Assembly: GCF_042654585.1 (NCBI RefSeq)
Contig: NZ_JBHSGR010000003.1
Location: 62,001-126,000 of the forward strand
Origin: Geodermatophilus arenarius
GTDB lineage: Bacteria > Actinomycetota > Actinomycetes > Mycobacteriales > Geodermatophilaceae
Direction of reading: 5' to 3'
DNA length: 64,000 nt
Below, one piece after another: positions 34,571 to 42,263 of this stretch; position 1 is the first letter of the stretch, and each line of letters starts with the position of its first letter. The translations under genes and the position numbers were made by a program. The notes below the pieces were generated by a model. That model was given only the letters and a program-made list of their open reading frames with translations. It searched no databases and was not told the DNA's origin.

Positions 34571-36346
34571 GTGCTCCGCACCCACGACGCCGGCACGCTG
34601 CGCGCGTCCGACGCCGGTTCCACCGTCACCCTCGCCGGCTGGGTGGCCCGCCGGCGCGACCACGGCGGCGTCGTCTTCGTCGACCTGCGCGACGCCTCGG
34701 GCTACGTCCAGGTCGTCGTCCGCGAGGAGGAGGCGCACGCCCTCCGCAACGAGTTCTGCGTGCTGGTGACCGGCGAGGTCCGGCAGCGGCCGGCGGGCAA
34801 CGAGAACCCCGAGCTGCCCACCGGCGAGATCGAGGTGGCCGCCGCCGAGCTGCGTGTGCTGTCGCCGGCGGCGCCGCTGCCGTTCCCGATCGAGACCGAC
34901 CAGGCAGCCAGCGACGACGTCCGCTACAAGTACCGCTACCTGGACCTGCGCCGGCAGGGCCCGGCCCGGATCCTGCGGCTGCGCAGCGAGGTCAACCGGA
35001 TCGCCCGCGGCGTCATGGCCGGCCACGGCTTCACCGAGGTGGAGACGCCGGACCTCACCCGCTCGACCCCCGAGGGCGCGCGCGACTTCCTCGTGCCGGT
35101 GCGGCTGCAGCCGGGCAAGTGGTACGCCCTGCCGCAGTCCCCGCAGCTGTTCAAGCAGCTGCTGATGATCGGCGGGCTGGAGCGCTACTACCAGATCGCC
35201 CGCTGCTTCCGGGACGAGGACTTCCGCGCCGACCGGCAGCCGGAGTTCACCCAGCTCGACTTCGAGATGAGCTTCGTCGAGCGCGACGACGTCCTGGCCG
35301 TGGTCGAGGACGTCGTCCGGACGCTGTGGCGCGAGCTGGCCTCCTACGACGTGCCCGAGATCCCGCGGATGACCTACCGCGAGGCGATGGACCGGTTCGG
35401 GTCGGACAAGCCCGACCTGCGCTTCGGCGTCGAGCTCACCGAGCTGACGGAGTTCTTCGCCGACACGCCGTTCCGGGTGTTCCAGGCGCCCTACGTCGGC
35501 GCGGTGGTCATGCCCGGCGGCGGCTCCCAGCCGCGGCGCGCGTTCGACGCCTGGCAGGACTGGGCCCGCTCGCGGGGCTACCGGGGCCTGGCGTACGTGA
35601 CCGTCGCCGAGGACGGCACGCTCGGCGGCCCGGTGGCCAAGAACGTCTCCGACGCCGAGCGCGAGGGCCTCGTGGCCGCCGTCGGCGCGAACCCGGGGGA
35701 CTGCGTGTTCTTCGCCGCGGGCCCGCGCCGGTCCTCCCAGGAGCTGCTCGGCGCCGCGCGCAACGAGATCGCCCGGCGGCTGGAGCTCGTCGAGCCCGGC
35801 TCCTGGTCGTTCCTGTTCGTCGTCGACTTCCCGATGTTCGAGGAGACCGAGGACGGCGACTGGACGTTCATGCACCACCCGTTCACCTCGCCCACCCCGG
35901 AGTGGCGGGAGCGGTTCGCCGAGGACAAGGCCGACGCGCTGTCGGACGCCTACGACCTCGTCGTCAACGGCAACGAGCTGGCCAGCGGGTCGGTCCGGAT
36001 CGCGGACCCGGAGCTGCAGGAGCGGGTGTTCGAGACCCTCGGGATGTCCCGCGAGGAGGCCCGCGAGCGCTTCGGGTTCTTCCTCGAGGCGTTCGCCTAC
36101 GGCCCGCCGCCGCACGCCGGCGCCGCGCTCGGCTGGGACCGGCTGACCGCGCTGCTGGCCGGGGTCGAGTCGATCCGCGAGGTCATCGCGTTCCCGAAGA
36201 CCGGCGCCGGCTACGACCCGCTGACCGGCGCGCCGACGCCGATCACCGACGCGCAGCGCAAGGAGGCGGGCATCGACGCCGTCGCCGACGAGCCCGCGCT
36301 GCCCGGCGAGCCCGGCGCCCCCGGCCCGAGCGACCCGACCAGGTGA
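34571..36346 (+). CDS. aspS: Aspartate--tRNA ligase (bacterial type)
   Basis: A 591-residue class II synthetase: N-terminal anticodon OB fold (LAGWVARRRDHGGVVFVDLRDASGYVQVV), motif 1 (RSEVNRIARGVMAGHGFTEVETPDLTRSTPEGARDFLVP), motif 2 (ARCFRDEDFRADRQPEFTQLDFEMSF), the bacterial GAD insertion and motif 3 (GAALGWDRLTALLAGVESIREVIAFPK). Whether it is discriminating or also charges tRNA-Asn cannot be decided without gatCAB/asnS context. GTG 34571 follows GAGAGAGG. Confidence 0.97.
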   Translation: MLRTHDAGTLRASDAGSTVTLAGWVARRRDHGGVVFVDLRDASGYVQVVVREEEAHALRNEFCVLVTGEVRQRPAGNENPELPTGEIEVAAAELRVLSPAAPLPFPIETDQAASDDVRYKYRYLDLRRQGPARILRLRSEVNRIARGVMAGHGFTEVETPDLTRSTPEGARDFLVPVRLQPGKWYALPQSPQLFKQLLMIGGLERYYQIARCFRDEDFRADRQPEFTQLDFEMSFVERDDVLAVVEDVVRTLWRELASYDVPEIPRMTYREAMDRFGSDKPDLRFGVELTELTEFFADTPFRVFQAPYVGAVVMPGGGSQPRRAFDAWQDWARSRGYRGLAYVTVAEDGTLGGPVAKNVSDAEREGLVAAVGANPGDCVFFAAGPRRSSQELLGAARNEIARRLELVEPGSWSFLFVVDFPMFEETEDGDWTFMHHPFTSPTPEWRERFAEDKADALSDAYDLVVNGNELASGSVRIADPELQERVFETLGMSREEARERFGFFLEAFAYGPPPHAGAALGWDRLTALLAGVESIREVIAFPKTGAGYDPLTGAPTPITDAQRKEAGIDAVADEPALPGEPGAPGPSDPTR

Positions 36347-36354
36347 GGGCCCGG

Positions 36355-36380
36355 CCGGGCCGGCTGCTCAGCCGGCCCGG
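36355..36380. terminator. Shared terminator of aspS and the ASCH gene
   Basis: A 10-bp stem CCGGGCCGGC (36355-36364) with 36371-36380 and loop TGCTCA. The stop codon of the minus-strand ASCH gene (36368-36370) lies inside the loop, so the hairpin serves two convergent genes. Confidence 0.65.
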
Positions 36381-36883
36381 TCGGCCACCTCGGGCGGCCA
36401 GACGACGCGGAAGCGCTCGAACACGACCTCGAGCGCGTCGTCCCAGGTCTGCCCCCGGGCCTGCTGCGTGCGGGTGAAGTAGCGCAGGTGGCCCTCGAGC
36501 CAGCTCGCGCGGGTGCGGTCGTCCTCGCCCTCGTCCCACGCGAAGGCGTCGTCGACGCTGTCGAGACGGCCGATGCGCAGCTCGGTGCTGCGCAGGACCA
36601 CGCGCGGGCGGCCCTCGCCGTCGCAGGCGATCCAGTGCCCGCCGATGCGGGGCAGCGGCACGCCCTCGTACGCGAAGTCCGCGACCAGGGCCGCGGTGGC
36701 CCGCTTGGTGCCGGTGAGCACCAGCCCGACCAGCTCGTCGGCGAGCGCGCGGCTGTCGCCGAAGCGCTCGACGGGCGGCTCGTCCTCGGGCGGGCCGCCC
36801 CCCGGCCGGCTCGCGGTGTACTCCCGCCACATCGCGGCGGCCTCCTCGCGGCGCGGCGCGGCCGGTGCGTCGTCGGTGCTCAC
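36368..36883 (-). CDS. ASCH domain-containing protein
   Basis: A 171-residue protein of the ASCH family, an RNA-binding-like beta barrel related to PUA domains. Family features are FGDSRALADELVGLVLTGTKRATAALVADFAYEGVPLPRIGGHWIACDGEGRPRVVLRSTELRI and the end AWDEGEDDRTRASWLEGHLRYFTR. Biological role unknown. It is convergent with aspS and divergent from the glycosyltransferase. Confidence 0.87.
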   Translation of the reverse strand: MSTDDAPAAPRREEAAAMWREYTASRPGGGPPEDEPPVERFGDSRALADELVGLVLTGTKRATAALVADFAYEGVPLPRIGGHWIACDGEGRPRVVLRSTELRIGRLDSVDDAFAWDEGEDDRTRASWLEGHLRYFTRTQQARGQTWDDALEVVFERFRVVWPPEVADRAG

Positions 36884-36948
36884 CGGCCCATCCTCGACGC
36901 GCCGGGTGCCGCGGCGGGAGACTGCGCGCGCACGGACGGAGGTCTGCG

Positions 36949-38274
36949 ATGCGCGTGGTGGTCGCCGCGATGCCCTTCGCCGGCCACGCGGCGCCCATGG
37001 CCGCGCTGGCCGGGGAGCTGACCGCCCGCGGGCACGAGGTGGTCGCCTACACCGGCCGGCGGTACGCCGCGCGGTTCACCGCGGTCGGGGCGTCCTGGCT
37101 GCCGTGGGAGCGGGCGCCGGACTTCGACGACACCGACCTGCGCGCGACCTTCGCGCAAGTGGGCGACGGCCGCGGCATGCGCGCGGTGGCCACGAACCTC
37201 GAGCACGTGTTCCTGCGCACCGGCGCGGGCCAGGCGCGGGACGTCGAGGCCGCCGGGCCGGTGGACCTGCTGGTCAGCGACCAGCTGGCGCTGGGCTGCA
37301 GCCTGGTCGCCGAGCGCACCGGGACCCCGTGGGCGTCGGTGTCGCTGGTGCCGCTGTCGATGCCGTCGCGGGACCTCCCGCCGTTCGGCACCGGCCTGCT
37401 GCCCGGGCGCGGCCGGCTCGGGCGGGCCCGCGACGCCGCGCTGCGGGCGCTGGTGGCGCGCACGCTGGTGCGCCGCATCGACGCCGTCCTCACCGAGGTG
37501 CGCGCCGAGGCCGGCCTGCCGCCGGCGCGGTCCACGGCGCTGGAGGCGTTCGCCTCGCCGCAGCTGGTGCTCGCCCACGGCGTCCCCGAGCTCGAGCACC
37601 CGCGCAGCGACCTGCCCCGTCAGGTGCACTTCGTCGGGCAGCTCGCGCCGCCGCCCGCCGGACGCGAGCCGCCGTCGTGGTGGCCGGGGCTGCTCGCCGA
37701 CGGCCGCCCGGTCGTGCACGTCACCCAGGGCACCTACGACGTCGACCCGCGCGACCTGCTCCTCCCGGCCCTGCGCGGACTGGCAGGCGCCGACGTCGTG
37801 GTCGCGGCCGCCACCGGGTCCGGGGCGCTGCCGGCGGACGCCGTGCCACCGAACGCGCGGCAGGCGGAGCTCCTCCCGTACGACCTGCTGCTGCCGCGGA
37901 CGGCGGTGGTGGTCACCAACGGCGGCTGGGGCGGTGTGCTGGCGGCGCTCGGGGCCGGGGTGCCGCTGGTGGTGGCCGGCGGCACGCTCGACAAGCCGGA
38001 GATCGCCCGCCGGGTGGCCGCCTCCGGCGCCGGCGTCGACCTGCGCACCGGCCGACCCGCGCCGCGGCAGGTGGCCGCCGCGGTGGAGCGGGTGCTCGCC
38101 GACCCCTCCTTCCGCGCGCGGGCGGCGGCCGTGGCGGCGTCCCTGGCCCGGCACGGCGGGGCGGCCGCCGCCGCCGACCTGCTGGAACGGCTGGTCGCCG
38201 AGGGCGGTCCGGTGGAGCGCGCCGACGCCGACCCGTGGGGTGTCGGGGGAGCGGTGGCGGGAGGCCGGTCCTAG
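36949..38274 (+). CDS. UDP-glycosyltransferase-type (GT1/MGT-like) glycosyltransferase
   Basis: A 441-residue GT-B enzyme similar to macrolide and sterol glucosyltransferases. N-terminal acceptor domain starts VVVAAMPFAGHAAPMAALAGELTARGHEVVAYTG; the C-terminal donor domain has VVHVTQGTYDV, ELLPYDLLLPRTAVVVTNGGWGGVLAALGAGVPLVVAGGTLDKPEIARRVAASGAG, where the usual conserved His of HGG is Asn (TNGGWG). Acceptor unknown. ATG 36949 follows GGAGG. Confidence 0.9.
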   Translation: MRVVVAAMPFAGHAAPMAALAGELTARGHEVVAYTGRRYAARFTAVGASWLPWERAPDFDDTDLRATFAQVGDGRGMRAVATNLEHVFLRTGAGQARDVEAAGPVDLLVSDQLALGCSLVAERTGTPWASVSLVPLSMPSRDLPPFGTGLLPGRGRLGRARDAALRALVARTLVRRIDAVLTEVRAEAGLPPARSTALEAFASPQLVLAHGVPELEHPRSDLPRQVHFVGQLAPPPAGREPPSWWPGLLADGRPVVHVTQGTYDVDPRDLLLPALRGLAGADVVVAAATGSGALPADAVPPNARQAELLPYDLLLPRTAVVVTNGGWGGVLAALGAGVPLVVAGGTLDKPEIARRVAASGAGVDLRTGRPAPRQVAAAVERVLADPSFRARAAAVAASLARHGGAAAAADLLERLVAEGGPVERADADPWGVGGAVAGGRS

Positions 38275-38277
38275 GGT
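38272..38277 (+). promoter_or_regulatory. Candidate leaderless -10 box before the aminotransferase
   Basis: TAGGGT overlaps the stop codon of the glycosyltransferase and ends 7 bases before the ATG at 38285. There is no SD sequence, compatible with a leaderless transcript. Confidence 0.3.
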
Positions 38278-38284
38278 GCGGCGC

Positions 38285-39376
38285 ATGCCGCTGCGCGCCC
38301 GCACCCTGCTCGGTCCCGGCCCCTCCAACCCCTACCCGGAGGCGACGGTCGCCCTCGGGCAGCCGCTGCTCGGCCACCTCGACCCGGTGTTCCTCGGCGT
38401 CCTCGACGAGACCTCCGAGCGGCTGCGCACCGTCTTCGGCACGGCCAACCGGCGCACGCTGCCGCTGTCGGCGACCGGGTCGGCGGGGATGGAGGCGGCG
38501 TTCGTCAACACCGTGGGGCCGGGCGACGTCGTCGTCGTGGCGGTCAACGGGCTCTTCGGCGAGCGGATGGTCGACGTCGCGTCCCGGTGCGGCGCCGAGG
38601 TGGTGCGGGTCGACCACGAGTGGGGCTCGCCCGTGGACGCCTCCCGGGTCCTGGAGGCGCACCCCGCGCCGAAGCTGATCGCGGCCGTCCACGCGGAGAC
38701 CTCGACGGGCGTGCTGTCGGACCTGGAGCCGCTCGCGGCCGGCAAGGGCGACGCGCTGCTGCTCGCCGACTGCGTGACCTCGCTGGGCGGCATCCCGGTG
38801 CGGCTGGACGACTGGGGCGTCGACCTCGCCTACGCCGGCTCGCAGAAGTGCCTGGGCGTCGCGCCCGGGCTGGCGCCGTTCAGCATCTCCGACCGCGCGT
38901 GGGAGCGGCGGGTGGAGAAGCCGCGCAGCTGGTACCTCGACCTCGGCATGCTCGGTGGCTACGCGGGGGAGGCGGCCGGGTCGGGTGGCCGCACCTACCA
39001 CCACACCGCGCCGACCGGGATGGTCGTGTCGCTGCACGCCGGGCTCGGCCGGATCCTCGACGAGGGCCTGGACGCGGTGCACGCCCGGCACGCCGAGGCC
39101 GGCCGGCTGCTGCACGAGGGCCTGCAGGAGATGGGCCTGGAGCTGTTCGCCGCGGAGGGGCACCGGCTGCCGGAGCTCACCACCGTGCGGGTGCCCGACG
39201 GCGTCGACTCCGCGGCCGTCCGCAAGGAGCTGCTCGAGCGCTACGACCTGGAGATCGGCGGCGGCGTCGGCGCGTACGCGGCCACGGTCTGGCGGATCGG
39301 GCTCATGGGCCACAACGCCCGCCCCGACACGGTCGCCCTGGTGCTCGCCGCGCTGCGCGAGGTCCTGGGCCGCTGA
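38285..39376 (+). CDS. Class V aminotransferase (alanine/serine-glyoxylate type)
   Basis: A 363-residue pyridoxal-phosphate enzyme. It begins RTLLGPGPSNPYPEATVA, the signature of alanine-glyoxylate and serine-pyruvate transaminases, then ATGSAGMEAAFVNTVGPGDVVVV, the cofactor Asp in LLLADCVTSLGG and the Schiff-base Lys in YAGSQKCLGVAPGLAPFSIS. The C-terminus GVGAYAATVWRIGLMGHNA completes the fold. Likely glyoxylate detoxification or serine/glycine exchange. Confidence 0.92.
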   Translation: MPLRARTLLGPGPSNPYPEATVALGQPLLGHLDPVFLGVLDETSERLRTVFGTANRRTLPLSATGSAGMEAAFVNTVGPGDVVVVAVNGLFGERMVDVASRCGAEVVRVDHEWGSPVDASRVLEAHPAPKLIAAVHAETSTGVLSDLEPLAAGKGDALLLADCVTSLGGIPVRLDDWGVDLAYAGSQKCLGVAPGLAPFSISDRAWERRVEKPRSWYLDLGMLGGYAGEAAGSGGRTYHHTAPTGMVVSLHAGLGRILDEGLDAVHARHAEAGRLLHEGLQEMGLELFAAEGHRLPELTTVRVPDGVDSAAVRKELLERYDLEIGGGVGAYAATVWRIGLMGHNARPDTVALVLAALREVLGR

Positions 39377-39432
39377 GCACTGCCGTCGTCCCGCCGCCGG
39401 GAGCTGCCCGGCGGCTCCCGGTCTGGGCGCTG

Positions 39433-40254
39433 GTGCCCTCTGCGGCGCTCGCCTGGTGCGCGGGCTTCCTGCCCTGGCTGCTGCACGGGACGGGCCGCGG
39501 GGCGCCGATCGTGCTGCCGCTGCGGGCCGGACTGCTCACGCCGCTCGTGCTGGGCGCCGCGGTCGGCGGGCTGCTGGCGGGTGCGCTGGCGCTGCTCGTG
39601 CCGGCGGGCCGGCGCCGGGCCGCGCTGCTCGCCACGGGGAGCGGCGCCGTCCTGGGGATCGCGGTCACCGTGCTGCAGTCGGTGGCGGCCTCGGTGGCCG
39701 GTGCGGGCTTCGACTCCGACCCGCGCGTGCTGACCGGCCTCGCGGTGCTCACCGCCGCCCTCGGGGTGCTGGCGTGGGGCGCCGGGTCGCTGGTGCTCGC
39801 CGGTCCCGCCGGGGCGGGCGTGGTGCTCGGGTCGGCGGCCGGCCTGCTGCCGGGGTGGCTCTCGACGCTGCTGCCGCCGTCGGTGTACGTGTCCGGCCTC
39901 GGCACCGCGCTGGTCTGGCTGCAGGCCCTCCTGCTGGCGACGGCGCTGGTCGTGGTCGGCGTCCGGCCGGGAGCGCGGCTGGTGCTGTGGCCGGTCGTCG
40001 TGCTGGTCGCGTGGCTGGTCGGCCCGGCGCTGACCGCGGTGGCGTGGTGGGAACCGCTGCTGCGTCCCGGCACGGGCCTGCCGCGGACGCTCGGTGACGC
40101 GCTCGCGGGGGCGTGGCAGGTCTTCGGCCTGGCGGCGTCCCCTCTCGGCCGGGACCGGGGACCGTGGGTCGCCGCCGTGGTCCTGGCGGTGTTCGTGGCG
40201 GTGCTGCTCGACGGCCACCGCCGCGCCCAGGCGGGATCCGTCCCCGTGAGTTGA
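39433..40254 (+). CDS. Polytopic membrane protein of unknown function
   Basis: About 273 residues with seven to eight hydrophobic segments separated by short Arg/Pro loops; no catalytic motif recognised. The start is unclear: GTG 39433 is the first conventional start, but the hydrophobic coding pattern reaches upstream to a CTG at 39373 that overlaps the aminotransferase stop codon (CTGA). The stop codon TGA (40252-40254) lies inside the left arm of palindrome copy 1. Confidence 0.6.
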   Translation: MPSAALAWCAGFLPWLLHGTGRGAPIVLPLRAGLLTPLVLGAAVGGLLAGALALLVPAGRRRAALLATGSGAVLGIAVTVLQSVAASVAGAGFDSDPRVLTGLAVLTAALGVLAWGAGSLVLAGPAGAGVVLGSAAGLLPGWLSTLLPPSVYVSGLGTALVWLQALLLATALVVVGVRPGARLVLWPVVVLVAWLVGPALTAVAWWEPLLRPGTGLPRTLGDALAGAWQVFGLAASPLGRDRGPWVAAVVLAVFVAVLLDGHRRAQAGSVPVS

Positions 40255-40323
40255 TCATCGGGTCGTTGCCGCTGACACGTGCGGGCACGCCGGCGGGAGC
40301 GGCAACGAGACGATGATCGACTC
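40248..40323. repeat. Long palindromic element, copy 1 (left of DUF559 gene)
   Basis: A 76-bp two-step hairpin. The outer arms GAGTTGATCATCG (40248-40260) and 40311-40323 pair over 13 bp with one G-U; the inner arms CGTTGCCGCT (40264-40273) and 40298-40307 pair over 10 bp; 3-base internal loops lie between. The 24-nt loop holds GACACGTGCGGGCACG. A second copy in the same orientation lies at 41279, so the two flank the DUF559 gene. The left arm includes the stop codon of the upstream membrane-protein gene. Confidence 0.85.
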
Positions 40324-40409
40324 CAGGCGGGGACGTCCACAGGCGCCGCGGTGTCCACAACCGTCCGTCACCGCCCGCCCGGCGCCGGCCCCGGCGGCAC
40401 GGTCCCGCC

Positions 40410-41285
40410 ATGGACGACGTCGAACTCCCGTTGGTCCACACCTGGTCGGAGGCACGCGCGGCCGGGGCGCGGCGGCGGCAGGTGGCCACGGACGGGCGAC
40501 GGCTCACCCGCGGGCTCTACCTCTCCGCCGCCGCGGAGCAGAGCCTTCCAGCCCGCTGCCGCGCCTGGACCCGGCTGCTCCCCCCGGACGCCGCCTTCGG
40601 GCTGGGCACCGCGGCGGCCCTGCTCGGCGGGCACACTGACCCTCCACCTGAGGTCGAGGTCGTGTTGCGGCCCCGGCCGGTGCTGCCGCAGCGGCGCGGG
40701 CTGGCGGTGCACGTCCGGGACCTGCGCGCGGAGGACGTCACCGAGGTCGCGGGCCTGCGGGTCACCTCCGGTGCGCAGACCTTCCTCGACCTGGCGCCAC
40801 GGCTCCCACCGGCTGAACTGGTCGCCGTGGGGGACGCGCTGCTCCGCGCCGGGCGCCTCGACGCGGCGGCGCTCGATCGACGCCTCGGCCGAGCCGGCCG
40901 GACCCGGGGCGTCGTCCGTGCGCGGGAGTGCGCGCCGCTGCTGTCCCCGGGCGCGATGTCCCGTCCGGAGTCGCTGCTGCGCTACTGGCTGGTGACCAGC
41001 GACCTGCCCGAGCCGCAGGTGCAGGTGCCGGTCCTCGACCGGTGGGGCCGGGTGGTCGCGCACGCCGACCTCGGGTACGCCGAGCACCGGCTGGTGATCG
41101 AGTACGAGGGCCGGCAGCACGCCGAGGCGGAGCAGTTCGGCCGCGACGTCGACCGGTACTCGCTGATGGCCGCTGGCGGGTGGCTGGTGCTGCGCTTCGC
41201 CGGACGGCACCTGGGCGGGCCCGCCGTCGTCGTCGAGCGCACGCGGCGGGCGCTGCTCAGCCGCGGGTGGCGCCCACCGAGTTGA
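40410..41285 (+). CDS. DUF559 (Vsr-like) nuclease-domain protein with AbiEi-like N-terminus
   Basis: A 291-residue protein. The N-terminal part (SEARAAGARRRQVATDGRRLTRGLYL, then LTSGAQTF-like VTSGAQTFLDLA) matches the AbiEi-type winged-helix proteins common in actinobacteria. The C-terminal part has a PD-(D/E)xK-type core: Glu in SRPESLLRYWL, Asp in HADLGYAEHRLVIEYEGRQH with E-x-E, and YSLMAAGGWLVLRF. Such genes occur in many copies per actinobacterial genome and have no proven role. Both ends touch palindromic repeats: copy 1 ends 86 bases upstream and copy 2 begins inside the last codons. Confidence 0.85.
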   Translation: MDDVELPLVHTWSEARAAGARRRQVATDGRRLTRGLYLSAAAEQSLPARCRAWTRLLPPDAAFGLGTAAALLGGHTDPPPEVEVVLRPRPVLPQRRGLAVHVRDLRAEDVTEVAGLRVTSGAQTFLDLAPRLPPAELVAVGDALLRAGRLDAAALDRRLGRAGRTRGVVRARECAPLLSPGAMSRPESLLRYWLVTSDLPEPQVQVPVLDRWGRVVAHADLGYAEHRLVIEYEGRQHAEAEQFGRDVDRYSLMAAGGWLVLRFAGRHLGGPAVVVERTRRALLSRGWRPPS

Positions 41286-41354
41286 TCACCGGGATGTTGC
41301 CGCTGACACGCGCGCACACGCCGGCGCGTACGGCAACCAGCCGATGGTCGACTC
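41279..41354. repeat. Long palindromic element, copy 2 (right of DUF559 gene)
   Basis: Direct copy of the element at 40248 with the same 76-base length. Outer arms 41279-41291 and 41342-41354 pair with two G-U pairs and one mismatch; inner arms GTTGCCG (41296-41302) and 41331-41337 pair over 7 bp. The segment GTTGCCGCTGACACG is identical in both copies. The left arm contains the DUF559 stop codon, and the right arm ends 13 bases from the stop codon of the convergent reductase gene, so it may also terminate transcription. Confidence 0.85.
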
Positions 41355-41367
41355 AGAGTCGGCCCGG

Positions 41368-42228
41368 TCAGGAGCCGTTCAGGCGGGCCAGCTGGTCCCG
41401 GGTGAGCTCCAGGTCGGCCGCGGCGGCCGAGTCCTGGATGGACGCCGGCCGCGACGCGCCGGGGATGGGCACGACGACGTCGGCCTGGGTGAGGTGCCAG
41501 GCCAGCGTCACCCGGTACACCGACACGCCCAGCTCGGACGCGACCTCCGCGAACGCCGGCGCGGTGGCCGACAGCGACCCGGCCGCGGTCACACCGCCGA
41601 ACGGGCTCCACGGCAGGAACGCGAGCCCGTGCGCCGCGCAGTGCTGCACCTCGCCGGCCGAGAACCGCCACCCCGGCGAGAACTGGTTCTGCACGGCCGC
41701 CAGCGCCGGGCCGACGATGGAGCGGGCGACGTCGATCTGCGCGACGTCGGCGTTGGAGATGCCGACCATCTGCACCAGGCTGTCGTCGGCGAGCTGCCGC
41801 AGCGCGCCCATCGAATCCTCCCACGGCGTGTCCGGGTCGGGCCGGTGGTACTGGTACAGCCCGATCGCGTCCACGCCCAGCCGCCGCAGCGAGGCCTCGC
41901 ACGCCCGCCGCAGGTGGGCCGGCGACCCGTCGAGCTCCCAGTCGGTGCCCCGCCGGGTGTGCCCGCCCTTGGTCGCCACGAGCACCTGCGAGGGATCGCC
42001 GCCCCAGGAGGCCAGCGCCTCGGCCACGAGCGTCTCGTTGTGCCCGAACTCGGACTCGTCGCGGGCGTAGGCGTCGGCGGTGTCGACCAGGGTCACGCCG
42101 GCGTCCAGCGCCGCGTGGACGACGGCGACCGCCTCCTCGCGGGTCGGCCGGTCGGTCTTGGTCGACAGGGGCATGGCCCCCAGGCCGATCGCGCTGACGG
42201 TGCGGTCTCCGATGCGTCGCTGCTGCAC
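41368..42228 (-). CDS. Aldo/keto reductase
   Basis: A 286-residue NADPH-dependent reductase. VDTADAYARDESEFGHNETLVAEAL carries the catalytic Asp and a Tyr, VATKGGHTR the Lys, and LYQYHRPDPDTPWED the His region; the cofactor end is VVPIPGASRPASIQDSAAA. Similar in family to the reductase at 33562 but clearly not a recent duplicate. Substrate unknown. Convergent with the DUF559 gene, divergent from rarA. Confidence 0.9.
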   Translation of the reverse strand: MQQRRIGDRTVSAIGLGAMPLSTKTDRPTREEAVAVVHAALDAGVTLVDTADAYARDESEFGHNETLVAEALASWGGDPSQVLVATKGGHTRRGTDWELDGSPAHLRRACEASLRRLGVDAIGLYQYHRPDPDTPWEDSMGALRQLADDSLVQMVGISNADVAQIDVARSIVGPALAAVQNQFSPGWRFSAGEVQHCAAHGLAFLPWSPFGGVTAAGSLSATAPAFAEVASELGVSVYRVTLAWHLTQADVVVPIPGASRPASIQDSAAAADLELTRDQLARLNGS

Positions 42229-42249
42229 GGGGCTGTCGTGCCCCGCGGG

Positions 42250-42255
42250 TAGCGT
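42250..42255 (+). promoter_or_regulatory. Candidate leaderless -10 box of rarA
   Basis: TAGCGT ends 8 bases before the rarA GTG at 42264, and no SD sequence is present in between. Confidence 0.35.
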
Positions 42256-42263
42256 CGCTACCC

